A DNA stretch of 64,000 nt from CAVPDG01 sp963702535 (GCA_963702535.1 CAVPDG010000004.1:682001-746000), one strand, 5' to 3'; numbered from the stretch's first letter, positions 44,361 through 53,910 are shown. Program-made: numbers and translations. Notes: a model not told the origin generated them from the letters alone.

Positions 44361-45356
44361 CTACCCATTCCAGTACTTCCGCATCTTGCTTTGCAACGCG
44401 GCATCGTTGGCGTCATCGACACTGGTGATACGCGGCGCGTTCCAAAATACTTGCGGATCGGATAGCAGCACCAGAGAGAGCGCACCGCCGGGTAAGAGCG
44501 CCTCTTTCGGGATGTTGATCGCTCGCAAGTGCACCATCACCAGCCCATCGCCTTTTGCAGGCTTAACGATGTAGAAACCGACTTTACCACTTTCGGGCTC
44601 TAGAATAGCTTCCTGGACTGCGCCGAGCAGGCTGTTTTGTCCGTCGTACAGCTCGACCCCCAATAGCTGGGTGGCGTAGGCGACCTTGTACACCGGTCCA
44701 CCAGGGACATTGCAGCTGGTCGCCAGCTTACCGATGCGCACCGCCTTCGACCAGAAGGCCCGCACCGCCTCCTCCCAATCGGTTGGCGTAAGCTGCTGAC
44801 CGGTGGGAAATGTCGGCGCACCTGAGAACTGCTCCGGGATCAGGCGAAGCTGGATCGACTTATTCTGGGCATCCAACACGCCGCTGTTGATCGTCACTGC
44901 TTCGAAAGGGATCACAACCTGGCTTCCCGGCGCGACGTTAAGGCTGGCTGCCGGCTCCATCAGGATGTAAATGATATAGGTCTCGCAAGTGTTGACAATG
45001 TAGTCGCTGGCGACGCCCAGTTTATCCCCATTCTCATCCAGCACCTGGTAGCCCATTAAGTTGGAGAGATGCGTCAGCGATGTACGCATTTCTTTGGGCT
45101 GGATTTCGGCTGCCTTGGATTGCGGGGGTTTTTCCTGCCGCGCGGGATCAGGATGATCTATTTCCGGCGCCTGTGTTTCGGCGGGATCTGCTTGCTCGGT
45201 TTGGGAGGCTTTGTCCGCCGGGATGTCATTATTAAGGCTGGCGGTGGCTGCGCTGGCTGGTTCTGCAGGCTGCTTCCCTGCCTGTTGTATCAACTGGCAG
45301 GCCATCAAGGCCAGAGCCAGGCTCAAAAGAATGGCAGAGTAGCGAAATCGTTTCAC
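44361..45356 (-). CDS. Lipoprotein with two PRC-barrel domains
   Basis: 331 residues: lipobox LMAC, a Pro/Ala/Glu-rich linker (~residues 25-90), PRC-barrel 1 (LMGYQVLDENGDKLGVASDY...) and PRC-barrel 2 (LLGVELYDGQNSLLGAVQEA). GTG 45356 has GAGGAAA upstream. It would be anchored outside the membrane. PRC-barrels bind proteins or RNA; extracytoplasmic ones are often stress-induced. Two Cys in conserved positions (NTCETY, ATSCNV) could form a disulfide. Confidence 0.8.
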   Translation of the reverse strand: MKRFRYSAILLSLALALMACQLIQQAGKQPAEPASAATASLNNDIPADKASQTEQADPAETQAPEIDHPDPARQEKPPQSKAAEIQPKEMRTSLTHLSNLMGYQVLDENGDKLGVASDYIVNTCETYIIYILMEPAASLNVAPGSQVVIPFEAVTINSGVLDAQNKSIQLRLIPEQFSGAPTFPTGQQLTPTDWEEAVRAFWSKAVRIGKLATSCNVPGGPVYKVAYATQLLGVELYDGQNSLLGAVQEAILEPESGKVGFYIVKPAKGDGLVMVHLRAINIPKEALLPGGALSLVLLSDPQVFWNAPRITSVDDANDAALQSKMRKYWNG

Positions 45357-45631
45357 CCCATTTTCCTCTCATGCTGCCCACAAATCTGTCGGGAGGTTAA
45401 CGAGAAAATCGCTTCAACCCTCTCATTGTGCTGCAACCAACTCTATGACACGGCGAGCCTGCATTCGACTTGCAGCCCTGGACCATCGCCAATTGTGCAT
45501 GGGCTTTTACACCTATTTCGTCTATGGTTATTTTCTCATTATCCAGCAACTCCTATTGGAACAACAAGTGTAGGCTCTCAGCTGGCATTCACGCTTTGAC
45601 AACACAACTAGCGGGCGCGGGTCCGACTGCG

Positions 45632-45796
45632 CTAGAGATTTACCACCCCGAGGAGCTGTAATATGATGAGTATGACGGCGATGACGATGAGAGCGTGAAT
45701 CCAACTGCCGGTTTTCGGGAAGCGAGGACTAATATTGCTACCGAGAAAGCCGAGCAGCCACAGGATTATTAGAATAATGATGATGGTCCACAACAT
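45632..45796 (-). CDS. lmo0937-type small membrane protein, second copy
   Basis: 54 residues: MLWTIIIILIILWLLGFLGS, a short loop (NISPRFPKTG) and SWIHALIVIAVILIILQLLG. AAGGAGAAACATC precedes ATG 45796. Paralogue of the gene at 41312-41506. The stretch 45357-45631 upstream of the PRC lipoprotein has no gene. Confidence 0.87.
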   Translation of the reverse strand: MLWTIIIILIILWLLGFLGSNISPRFPKTGSWIHALIVIAVILIILQLLGVVNL

Positions 45797-45930
45797 GATG
45801 TTTCTCCTTTTTATGATGATTTTCAGTTGGGGTGATCCGAAGGGCGCAGACCCTTCGCATGACCGTTTCAACAAGAAGTTTAACTCTTCTTGGGACTGCT
45901 GTTATAGCCAGTCTGGAACTACCCAACGGG

Positions 45931-46287
45931 CTATCTGCCAGGCTTGAGTAACATACCCAGCATCAGACCAATAACCAGGGATATTGTGATCGTCACCCAG
46001 GGGAATTCGGCAGCCTTCTTGCTGAAGTCACCTGGGACTCTGTCTGCATATTCCTGGACTTTTGCATTGTATTGGCTCAATCCTTGTCCAACTTCCTGAT
46101 TGATGGTCTTTACGCCCACAGATACCATTTGTTTTGTGTCGTCTGCCAATTGGTCAAATATCCCGCCCAACCCGGTGGCGCTATCCTCTCCCAACGTAGC
46201 CGCATCCTCTCGCAATATAGCCACATCGGCTTTCGTCTTATCAATGTCCCGGTTCACTTTGTTTTCAAATGCCTTATTATTCACCAT
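45931..46287 (-). CDS. DUF883/YqjD-like membrane protein
   Basis: 118 residues: a long amphipathic helix region (VNRDIDKTKADVAILREDAA, DQLADDTKQMVSVGVKTINQ) and one C-terminal TM (WVTITISLVIGLMLGMLLKP). This is the layout of ElaB/YqjD proteins, tail-anchored and stress-induced, ribosome-binding in E. coli. AAAGGAAATAG precedes the start. Confidence 0.75.
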   Translation of the reverse strand: MVNNKAFENKVNRDIDKTKADVAILREDAATLGEDSATGLGGIFDQLADDTKQMVSVGVKTINQEVGQGLSQYNAKVQEYADRVPGDFSKKAAEFPWVTITISLVIGLMLGMLLKPGR

Positions 46288-46336
46288 CTATTTCCTTTCT
46301 AGCTTTGCCATAAGTTGTGCAGGGGTGCCTCAGACT

Positions 46337-46549
46337 TTATGAAACCGCGTCTTTAACATCCGCTATCCGCCGGTTAAATTCCTCTTCGGCGGCCTCGCGG
46401 GTGTAGCCGTATTTCTGTTGGAGCAAGCCCACGATTTGTTCGGCATTGCCGTTCGCCTGTTCCAGCTCATCGTCGGTGAGCTTGCCCCACCACTCTTTGA
46501 CCTGGCCGCGCATTTCTTTCCACTTGCCTTCGAAAATATCCTTGTTCAT
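46337..46549 (-). CDS. CsbD family stress protein
   Basis: 70 residues: FEGKWKEMRGQVKEWWGKLT, DDELEQANGNAEQIVGLLQQ, KYGYTREAAEEEFNRRIADV. All family marks are present and the length is normal. CsbD-like proteins are abundant general-stress proteins of unknown mechanism. GAAAGGATC precedes ATG. It is 49 bp from the DUF883-like gene and likely cotranscribed. Confidence 0.95.
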   Translation of the reverse strand: MNKDIFEGKWKEMRGQVKEWWGKLTDDELEQANGNAEQIVGLLQQKYGYTREAAEEEFNRRIADVKDAVS

Positions 46550-46704
46550 GGTGTGATCCTTTCAATCCTTCGGATAAGCTGCCCCTGCTGTTTATGCCGG
46601 CACTCTGGGCAGCTTAGCGCACCGGGTTTCGAACCGCAATTTCTTCTGACATCCAATACCCGACTTGATAAGCAAGGGATATTATCAAGAAGACGGCTAA
46701 AATT

Positions 46705-46776
46705 TATTCGATAACAAACGCCTCACAGTCACATTCACCTGCCGGGGGAGCTTTGACTACGCCAGTTGGTGGCACG
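46705..46776 (-). repeat. Dispersed ~72-bp repeat, copy C
   Basis: Plus strand TATTCGATAACAAACGC ... GACTACGCCAGTTGGTGGC. Minus-strand reading NVPPTGVVKA, PPAGECDCEAFVIE, stop. It begins exactly where the open frame 46777-46917 stops. Confidence 0.82.
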
Positions 46777-46917
46777 TTAGAAATGGTTGCTGGTGCCGTC
46801 TAAAATGTACTTCTGCATCGCATCTTCAAATTGCGATAGAAAGTCAGGTGTATGGGACACAGCTTCCCACGCGATCCTGTAGTCAGATGAGCATGGATAG
46901 GCACCAGCTGTCTGTGC
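46777..46917 (-). pseudogene. C-terminal gene remnant
   Basis: Open frame without start codon: AQTAGAYPCSSDYRIAWEAV, then SHTPDFLSQFEDAMQKYILD and GTSNHF-stop. The composition is protein-like (amphipathic helix end), but both ATG and ribosome site are missing. No family recognised. The rest of 46918-47241 shows nothing. Confidence 0.4.
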
Positions 46918-47241
46918 TTATCTGGTTTACGCTCTTGGCTTAGCGTAGATTGATTTTAAGCGCGGCTAATCTCCGGACAACTGGGAATGGATCATCTCTG
47001 GAGCAAGCATATTTTACAATCTGTCGGAAGCTATGCCAATGCATTGGTCAATGATCCGTCCTGAGCTAAGTCGCGAGAGTTCCGCAGATGCATCTGGGCT
47101 TGGACAGATCGATGGTCTCTTCACACTTGCATCCGCAGACGTTGCTTTCTAGGCTCACATTCTTCAGCTCTCATTCACGTAAACGTTCGCGTGCTCCGCA
47201 TTAGCGACGGCTAAGCTAGTTTAAGTACCGCCTGCTACCGG

Positions 47242-47382
47242 CTAAGTCGATATCAGTACCTCACCTTCCGTATCGTTAACTACCCAGAGCTTTACAAGGT
47301 CGGGTTCCGCTGCCAATACTGGTGCCATGGTTACGAAGAAGCTACTAGCAAAACCAGAATTTAATATCATGGATTTTTTCAT
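47242..47382 (-). CDS. Small secreted peptide (46 aa)
   Basis: ATG 47382 has GAAAGGAGATCAACAA upstream. MKKSMILNSGFASSFFVTMA continues PVLA-AEPDLVKLWVVNDTEG and ends EVLIST. The first ~24 residues are a signal peptide, leaving a mature peptide of about 22 residues. It may be a short exported peptide or a gene truncated after its signal peptide. Confidence 0.5.
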   Translation of the reverse strand: MKKSMILNSGFASSFFVTMAPVLAAEPDLVKLWVVNDTEGEVLIST

Positions 47383-47548
47383 TTGTTGATCTCCTTTCAT
47401 GGTCGATATGGTTGTATTAGGTTTTCTGATGATCCGCACAATGCGTCGTGCTGGAGCAGCAGTTGCGGTTTGTCTGACTATTGATCTGCCTTGCATATCA
47501 ATACACTATTTGGAGTTAATTATTTACTATTATCTATCTTAATCTCTT

Positions 47549-47776
47549 TTACAGAAAGTCGCCTCTGGTTTCGCTGGCGCTCCAGGCAGAGTAGAGGTCG
47601 GTTACCACTTCTTGTAAAATCAGGTTCAGGCGCATGTCGGTGTCCTCTTCGTCGTCAGGTTGTGGGGCGGTTGTACGCACTGCCCCACAACCATTTAACC
47701 ATGCTTTTACCAGCGTTGGAACGGTCACTCCAATACCGGACTGGATGAGCCCAGGGATATAATCCAGTACACTGCC
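47549..47776 (-). pseudogene. C-terminal gene remnant next to repeat D
   Basis: 75-codon open frame without start: SVLDYIPGLIQSGIGVTVPT, LVKAWLNGCGAVRTTAPQPD, MRLNLILQEVVTDLYSAWSA, ending SETRGDFL. Protein-like, unknown family. It begins about nine bases from repeat copy D, so the repeat sits at the break point. Confidence 0.45.
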
Positions 47777-47784
47777 TCAAATCT

Positions 47785-47853
47785 CATTCTATAACAAACA
47801 CCTCCCGGTCACATCCACCTGCTGGGGGAGCTTTGACTACACCAGTTGGGGGA
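47785..47853 (-). repeat. Dispersed ~72-bp repeat, copy D
   Basis: Plus strand CATTCTATAACAAACAC ... GACTACACCAGTTGGGGGA. Minus-strand reading PPTGVVKA, PPAGGCDREVFVIE, stop. Confidence 0.85.
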
Positions 47854-48034
47854 AAAAAGAGAAGTCAGGTTGGGGTGAAAGCTCACACCAACCAGGCACT
47901 GAGTTGATCGCGGGCGCAACGGTCTGTTGCAAGTTGCGACTGGTTGACAACAAACTCGATCGGGCATACACTCCGATCGAGAAATGGCAGACACATTTCA
48001 GGTGGTATTCGCCGTCAACAAGAGGAAATCGCTT

Positions 48035-48957
48035 ATGGATAATTCTATTCAAAAAGCTTTTGTGGTTTTCAATCCAAAGGCCGGGAAAGAAGATGAGGCC
48101 GCTGAGCTTTGCTCAGCACTGGCGCGTCATTTCACGTTGCCCCGGTGGACGGTTGAAATTTATGAGACAACGGGCAAGGAAGATGTCACCGCGACCTGCC
48201 GAGCGGCTTGTGAACGGGGCGCATCGCTTGTGATTTCTGCTGGCGGCGATGGCACACTGGTGGGGGTGGCGAATGCTTTAGTGCACAGCCAAGTTCCATT
48301 AGGTATTTTGCCGCTAGGCACAGGTAATCGCTTAGCGAGAATTTTAAGTGTTCCATTGAAACTGGATGAAGCGGTCCAGCTGCTAGCCGGGGACCACACG
48401 GTCATTGAGATTGATGCGCTCAAAGTGGGGGATCGCTATTTCTTTTCGAATGTTAGTGTAGGAATAAGTCCGGAGATAATGAATGAAACCAAGTCGGCGC
48501 AGAAGAAACGTTTTGGTCGTCTGGCCTACGTCTTGACGACGGTCAAACGGTCGAGCCTATTTCATCTACGACATTATACGTTAACGATCGATGGTCAGAC
48601 ACGGCGGAGCGCGCTCTGAGGTTTTGATTTCCAACACTAAGTTGTTAGAGAAGGAGGACTTTCTGTTTGGTCCGCCCGAAAACCTCAGTGATGGTCAATT
48701 TGAGGTGTACCTTGTCACGGCGCACACCTTGGGCGATTACGTGCGGCTGGTGTGGGACTTGTTCCGCCGTCCGGGTCAGCCAGGGACGAAGTTATTTCAC
48801 TGGGAGAGCCAGCATAGCATTCGCATTGATGCTGATCGGGACTCCCCAGTTAGTCCAAGCGGATGGCGAAGTGATTGGTCACACTCCGGTCGAGATCCAG
48901 ATGGTACCCAAGGCGGTTCATGTGATCATGCCCAAACCAGCTGAAGGTGAGCCGTGA
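48035..48957 (+). CDS. YegS/BmrU-type lipid (diacylglycerol) kinase (two frameshifts)
   Basis: Joined length about 306 residues. Family motifs: KAFVVFNPKAGK at the N-terminus, LVISAGGDGTLVGVANAL (GGDGT nucleotide loop), GILPLGTGNRLARIL. The second part continues GARSEVLISNTKLLEKEDFL and the last TPQLVQADGEVIGHTPVEIQ to PKPAEGEP. One extra G at 48603-48607 and another in GGG 48838-48840 explain both shifts. The enzyme phosphorylates diacylglycerol or a related lipid at the membrane. ATG 48035 has AGAGGAAA upstream; 47984 lacks one. Confidence 0.85.
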
Positions 48958-49087
48958 TTAGAGTAGACACTCCATAAGTTCAAGTGAAGCCCAGATAATT
49001 ACCCCCCTTGTACAATAATTTGGGCTTAGAAACCCCGGCCTTGCAGTTATCAGTGTTTCGTGTCTGTAATATATACGGTTGTTGAGT

Positions 49088-50620
49088 GATTAACTCGACT
49101 GTTGTACTTTGACAATTTAGCTTGGTCATGATACGGTTAGCCCTCACGGAACATCTTGTGGAGGGCGAAACCCATGCAACTTCCGATAGTCGCTCCTGCT
49201 CCCATAGTGGCTGCCCACGCTGGGGCATTCCAGGATCTATTTGAGAACCGTCGGCAATTCCAGCATTTCCAGAATTACTTGACGGGACTGATGGTTCTGC
49301 CCAACAAGAGCCTGGCCAACATTGCTCGCTGTGTTGTGGAGAGCGCCGACAAAACCAATCTCTCCCGCTATTTTTCGGAAGCGCCGTGGTTTGAAGAGCA
49401 GGTCAACCAACGCCGCATTCACTATCTGCTTGAACAGACGAAAGCGGTTCGCAAGAGTAAGGAGGCTTCTGCCTTGATCCTGGATGACACCTTGTGCAAA
49501 CACGTTGGCAGTCTGTTTGAATATGTGGCCCGTCACTACGATCATAGCGATAACAGCTATCCTCTAGCCCACAATCCAGTCACCAGCCACTATGTGAGCG
49601 GCCCGGTGCGTTTTCCGGTCGACCTGCGGATTTATCGTCGGTATGAAGAACTGACCCGCTGGGAAGAATTTGTCCACAAGCATTTCCCCGAGCGGGAAAT
49701 CCCGGCGAAAAAGAAGGAACGCAACCACCTGCATCGGGAAGCCGATCCGGTTTTGCTGAAAGAACCAGAGTTTGCCGGGTTGCACGAGCAATTTCGCACC
49801 AAAATTGAGCTGGGCATCGAGCTGATCGAAGCGGCGATTGCTCATAAGCTGCGTTTCGGCTTGCTACTGTTCGATGGCTGGTACCTGGCCGAAGAGTTGA
49901 TCCAGGTGGCTAAACGCCGCAAAAAGGACTGGATCAGCATCTTGAAGAAGAACCGCAACTTGGAAACCAACAGCTTTGCCTTGAAAGATGCGACCGGGCA
50001 CGCGATCCAGATGGAAGGGCCGCATATCGCAGTGCAAGACCTGGTGACACTCATCCCCGCCAACGCTTTCCGAGAAGTCAAAGTGGGAGCGAAGAGCTAC
50101 TGGACCTTCACAATCAGCGTGCGCATACCGACGTTAGGGAAAATCCGCATTGTCATCAGCTACGAAAATGCAGAGCTGAGCGGGAGCTACGTTACTTTGG
50201 TCACCAATCGAGTGGACTGGAACGCCCAAAAGATCATTGCCACGTATTTGCTGCGCTGGCCGATTGAGACCTTTTATCAGGATGGGAAAGAACATCTAGG
50301 GTTAGATGAGTATCGCATGCGAGATGCTAAAGCCATTGGAAAACATTGGTGTCTGGTGTTCACAGCTTACTCCCTTCTGCACCTGGATTGTTTGCCGCCA
50401 TCACTGGATAAAGGTCAGCGCCCGATCAAAACCATCGGAGAAGCATGCCGCCAGCAAGGCCAAGCCCTTATTCAGAAGTTGATTGGGTATGTTAATGTGC
50501 AGTTACAGCAAGGTCAATCAATGGAGGATATCTTCGTGTATCTATTTGCCAAACAGCAGGCGGTCCTACCATCATGATGTTCGGCCAGCCGGATGCTAAA
50601 TCACAACACTCGAGTTATTA
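49088..50620 (+). mobile_element. IS701-like insertion sequence
   Basis: About 1.53 kb around one transposase gene. Ends: TAACTCGACTGTTGT at 49091-49105 and its inverse ACAACACTCGAGTTA at 50603-50617, 14 of 15 bases matching. No clear target duplication. Both ends and the transposase are intact, so it may be active. Confidence 0.8.
49174..50577 (+). CDS. IS701-family DDE transposase
   Basis: 467 residues from ATG 49174 (GGAGGG upstream). RNase-H-fold acidic residues: ASALILDDTLCKHVG (first Asp), FGLLLFDGWYLAEELI (second Asp), WPIETFYQDGKEHLGLDEYR (Glu with Y-x(2)-K-like context). N-terminal LFENRRQFQHFQNYLTGLMV is typical of the IS701/IS4-related group. Uninterrupted, unlike many neighbours. 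Confidence 0.92.
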   Translation: MQLPIVAPAPIVAAHAGAFQDLFENRRQFQHFQNYLTGLMVLPNKSLANIARCVVESADKTNLSRYFSEAPWFEEQVNQRRIHYLLEQTKAVRKSKEASALILDDTLCKHVGSLFEYVARHYDHSDNSYPLAHNPVTSHYVSGPVRFPVDLRIYRRYEELTRWEEFVHKHFPEREIPAKKKERNHLHREADPVLLKEPEFAGLHEQFRTKIELGIELIEAAIAHKLRFGLLLFDGWYLAEELIQVAKRRKKDWISILKKNRNLETNSFALKDATGHAIQMEGPHIAVQDLVTLIPANAFREVKVGAKSYWTFTISVRIPTLGKIRIVISYENAELSGSYVTLVTNRVDWNAQKIIATYLLRWPIETFYQDGKEHLGLDEYRMRDAKAIGKHWCLVFTAYSLLHLDCLPPSLDKGQRPIKTIGEACRQQGQALIQKLIGYVNVQLQQGQSMEDIFVYLFAKQQAVLPS

Positions 50621-50721
50621 AACTCCATTACAATCGTTTTTCCAGGGCAATTTTCTTGAAACAAATCCATTCCTCCTACACTTGCCTGCCATGCGCATGG
50701 ACATCGTGATAAACTTGGCGT

Positions 50722-51696
50722 ATGCCCTCCGCCACCGCCATTGCCTTGCCCAACATCGCCCTGATCAAGTACTGGGGCGATCGTGACCCTCGCCTGCGCC
50801 TGCCCGCCAACGGCTCCATCTCCATGAACCTGGCGGGGTTGTACACCCGCACCAGCGTCACCTTCGACGCGGCTTTTCAGGCAGATGCCCTGACGCTGAA
50901 CGGCTACCCCTTGAAGGGTCAGGCGCTCAACCGCGTCAGCGGCTTGCTTGCCCAGGTGCGCCGCCTGGCTGGCTTTCACCAATACGCTCAGGTTACCAGC
51001 GAGAACAATTTCCCCACCGGCGCCGGCATCGCTTCCTCCGCCTCCGCCTTCGCTGCCCTTGCCCTGGCGGGGCTGCCGCCGCCGGGTCTCTCCCTGGATG
51101 AGCAGCAGCTCTCTCGCCTGGCGCGTACCGGCAGCGGCTCCGCCTGCCGATCGGTGCCTGGCGGCTTCGTCGAGTGGCAGGCGGGCGTGAGCGATGAGGA
51201 TTCGTATGCCTTCTCCATCGCCGCGCCCGAGCACTGGGCGCTGGCGGATTGCATTGCCCTGATCAGCCAGGAGCACAAGGATGTCAGCTCGCGTGAGGGT
51301 CACGTCCTGGCGGATACCAGCCCTTTGCAGCAAGCCCGCCTGGCGGATACCCCCCGCCGCCTCTCGCTCTGCCGTCAAGCCCTGCTTGAGCGTGATTTCG
51401 CCCTCCTGGCGGATGTCGTCGAGATGGACTGCCTCATGATGCACGCCGTGATGCAAACCTCCAACCCGCCTCTGCTCTACTGGCAGCCCGCTACCCTGGC
51501 GGTGATGCAGGCAGTGGTTGCCTGGCGCCGCTCGGGTTTGCCCGTCTTCTTCACCATCGACGCCGGTCCCAATGTGCACGTCTTTTGCCCGGCGGAGCAG
51601 GTCTTGCAGGTAGAAGCCCTTCTCCGCCAGGTTCAGGGCGTGCAGGAAGTGCTTACTGCGCTGCCCGGCGGTCCGGCTCGGTTAGAATTCTCTTAG
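50722..51696 (+). CDS. mvaD: Diphosphomevalonate decarboxylase
   Basis: 324 residues of the GHMP kinase superfamily. N-terminus ATAIALPNIALIKYWGDRDP binds diphosphomevalonate; the ATP loop is NFPTGAGIASSASAFAALAL; SGSACRSVPGGFVEW and FFTIDAGPNVHVFC follow. It makes isopentenyl diphosphate from mevalonate diphosphate, the last step of the classical mevalonate pathway used by many Chloroflexota. No other pathway gene is in the window. A truncated diverged copy of its 5' end lies at 31599. Confidence 0.93.
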   Translation: MPSATAIALPNIALIKYWGDRDPRLRLPANGSISMNLAGLYTRTSVTFDAAFQADALTLNGYPLKGQALNRVSGLLAQVRRLAGFHQYAQVTSENNFPTGAGIASSASAFAALALAGLPPPGLSLDEQQLSRLARTGSGSACRSVPGGFVEWQAGVSDEDSYAFSIAAPEHWALADCIALISQEHKDVSSREGHVLADTSPLQQARLADTPRRLSLCRQALLERDFALLADVVEMDCLMMHAVMQTSNPPLLYWQPATLAVMQAVVAWRRSGLPVFFTIDAGPNVHVFCPAEQVLQVEALLRQVQGVQEVLTALPGGPARLEFS

Positions 51697-51834
51697 AAAA
51701 ACCGCCTCAGAATGTTGTAATCCGCATTTTTCTCCCAGGCGAGATATAATCAGCGGCAATTATGGAGCGCGGGTCATATTCCCGGCTCCGATCGACGGGT
51801 ATGAAGGATAACGCTGGTTGGATAATGGATAGCT

Positions 51835-52869
51835 ATGTCAACTGATTTTGTAATCCAATTGGGTCAATTTATTGCCGGGCTGGCGATCTTGATCGTCATC
51901 CACGAGATCGGTCATTTCGTGGCAGCCCGCTTGTGTAAGGTGGATGTGGATGAGTTTGGGGTCGGATTCCCCCCGCGCCTGGTAACCTTGTTCCACGCCT
52001 GGGGCACGCGCTTCTCGTTGAACTGGATCCCGCTTGGCGGCTTTGTGCGCATCAAGGGTGAGAATGATCCCACCGTTGAAGGCGGCATGGCGGCTGCCAA
52101 CCCGTGGAAAAGGTTGGTCATCCTGTTTGCCGGTCCGATGGCGAATATCCTCGTCGGTGTGATCCTCGCCGTGGTATTCATCTATACCCTGGGTGAGCCG
52201 GTGCCGGACCGCGTGCTCATCCAGGGTATCTCCCCAAGCTCCCCGGCTGCGCAAGCCGGCTTGCTCTCCGGCGATGTCATCCAGAAGATCAATGGGCAGG
52301 CGATCACGACGGTCGAGCAACTGCAGGAGATCATTTACGACAACCTGGGCAAACCGGTCGAGATCACCTACCTGCGCGGCGAGCAGGTGACCGTGGTCAA
52401 GCTGACGCCACGCAACCCGCCTCCGCAAGACGGCGCCATCGGTATCATCATGGGCTACGCTACCCAGCCCACCACCTGGTCTAAAGCCATCCCAGGCGGC
52501 TTCTCGCTCTCCAAGGATTACGCCGTGGGTGTGCTCGCCTTGCCCTTGCGCATGGTGCGCGGCGAGGTCAGTGCGCAGGAAGGGCGTCCGGTGGGCTATA
52601 AAGGCATGTTCGATATCTACCAGCAGATCCGCAATCCCTTGTGGTTCTTCATGGTCATCAGCCTGTCGCTGGGCATCTTCAACTTGCTGCCCATCCCTGC
52701 GCTGGATGGCGGGCGCATCCTCTTCACCCTGCCCGAGATCATCGTCAAGCGCCGCGTGCCGCCGCAGTATGAGAACGCCATCCACCTGGTGGGTTTCGCC
52801 ATGCTGATCATCCTGCTCATCTACATCAACCTGCAGGATTTCATCAACCCGCTCCAGCTCCCGAAGTAA
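51835..52869 (+). CDS. rseP: Site-2 protease, RseP/M50 family
   Basis: 344 residues. Zinc site HEIGH in the first TM (LIVIHEIGHFVAARLCKVDV), FGVGFPPRL, a PDZ domain (GISPSSPAAQAGLLSGDVIQ), and the third zinc ligand in NLLPIPALDGGRILF. It cleaves membrane-embedded anti-sigma factors or signal-peptide remnants. Starts at ATG 51835 without a strong ribosome site. Upstream 51697-51834 is intergenic. The HEAT-repeat gene follows by 33 bp. Confidence 0.95.
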   Translation: MSTDFVIQLGQFIAGLAILIVIHEIGHFVAARLCKVDVDEFGVGFPPRLVTLFHAWGTRFSLNWIPLGGFVRIKGENDPTVEGGMAAANPWKRLVILFAGPMANILVGVILAVVFIYTLGEPVPDRVLIQGISPSSPAAQAGLLSGDVIQKINGQAITTVEQLQEIIYDNLGKPVEITYLRGEQVTVVKLTPRNPPPQDGAIGIIMGYATQPTTWSKAIPGGFSLSKDYAVGVLALPLRMVRGEVSAQEGRPVGYKGMFDIYQQIRNPLWFFMVISLSLGIFNLLPIPALDGGRILFTLPEIIVKRRVPPQYENAIHLVGFAMLIILLIYINLQDFINPLQLPK

Positions 52870-52902
52870 GGGAGTCAGCTTCCAAAGTAAGAGAGCGCTT
52901 CG

Positions 52903-53910
52903 ATGTTAGAGCCAGCCCAGATCAGCCTTCAGCAGCTTGTGGATGCTTTGTTGGATGTAGATACTCCCTTCAATCCACGCTATCTGAACCGCTTTTCCGA
53001 TCTGGAGCCGGCTGAGTTGACCGAGCTGGCGCGCTCCTGGCCCCAGGTGCCAGCCTGGCGCCGCCAGGCGGTGATGGAGGACCTTGAGAAGCTCGGCGAG
53101 GCGGATTCACTGCTCTCCTTCGACGCCATGTGCGTCTATACCCTCACGGATGCAGACCCCAATGTCCGCGAGCTGGCTTTGCGCTCGCTTTGGGAATACG
53201 ACCTCCCCGAGATCGTGCCCAGCCTGCTGCTGTTGCTCCAATCGGATGACGCCGCCAACGTGCGCGCTGCCGCCGCCACTGCCCTGGGTAAATACGTCTA
53301 TCTGGGCGAGCTCGAAGAGCTGAACGAGAAGACCCTGCACGAGATCGAGGACGTCCTGATCGATAAAGTGCGTGGCAGCGATGCTGTGATTGTACGCCGC
53401 CGCTCCCTGGAGGCGCTGGGATTTTCCAGCCGCAAGGAAGTGCCGGCCCTGATCGAAACGGCTTTTTCCTCCGGCAAGGAAGACTGGCTGATCAGCTCCT
53501 TGTATGCCATGGGGCGCTCCGCCAACCAGAAATGGGGTTCCCGCCTGCTGATGATGCTCGATAGCGACTCTCCGGAGGTGCGCATCGAAGCTGTGCAGGC
53601 GCTTGGCGAGTTGGAGATAAAAGAAGCCCGCCCACGCTTGCTCGAGCTTTTGCAGGATGATAACGTGGAGCTGCGCACGGCCTCGGCTTGGTCGCTCTCC
53701 CAGATCGGTGGCGAGGGGGTGCGGCTGGCGCTTGAAGCGCTCTACGAAATGGCCGACGATGAGGACGACGCCGAATACATCGCTACCGCTCTTGAAAACC
53801 TGGCATTCACCGATGAGATGGCAGACCTGCCGCTCTTCGACCTCCTGGACGATGATGAAGACGACGACCTGTTCGACCTCACAGAGGATGATGAGGATCA
53901 GATCGCTTGA
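52903..53910 (+). CDS. HEAT-repeat protein with acidic tail
   Basis: 335 residues of helical HEAT/PBS-lyase-type repeats (DPNVRELALRSLWEYDLPEI, DAANVRAAAATALGKYVYLG, SPEVRIEAVQALGELEIKEA, NVELRTASAWSLSQIGGEGV) and a very acidic C-terminus (DDDEDDDLFDLTEDDEDQIA). A protein-interaction scaffold; function unknown. Its stop overlaps the TTG start of the transporter gene. Confidence 0.85.
   Translation: MLEPAQISLQQLVDALLDVDTPFNPRYLNRFSDLEPAELTELARSWPQVPAWRRQAVMEDLEKLGEADSLLSFDAMCVYTLTDADPNVRELALRSLWEYDLPEIVPSLLLLLQSDDAANVRAAAATALGKYVYLGELEELNEKTLHEIEDVLIDKVRGSDAVIVRRRSLEALGFSSRKEVPALIETAFSSGKEDWLISSLYAMGRSANQKWGSRLLMMLDSDSPEVRIEAVQALGELEIKEARPRLLELLQDDNVELRTASAWSLSQIGGEGVRLALEALYEMADDEDDAEYIATALENLAFTDEMADLPLFDLLDDDEDDDLFDLTEDDEDQIA

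Noticed and set aside
47491..47748. Plus-strand 85-codon frame
   Set aside because: Basic nonsense translation antisense to a more protein-like minus-strand remnant.
34865..47853. The four ~72-bp repeats as a CRISPR array or attachment sites
   Set aside because: Copies are kilobases apart without regular spacers, no cas genes and no integrase nearby.
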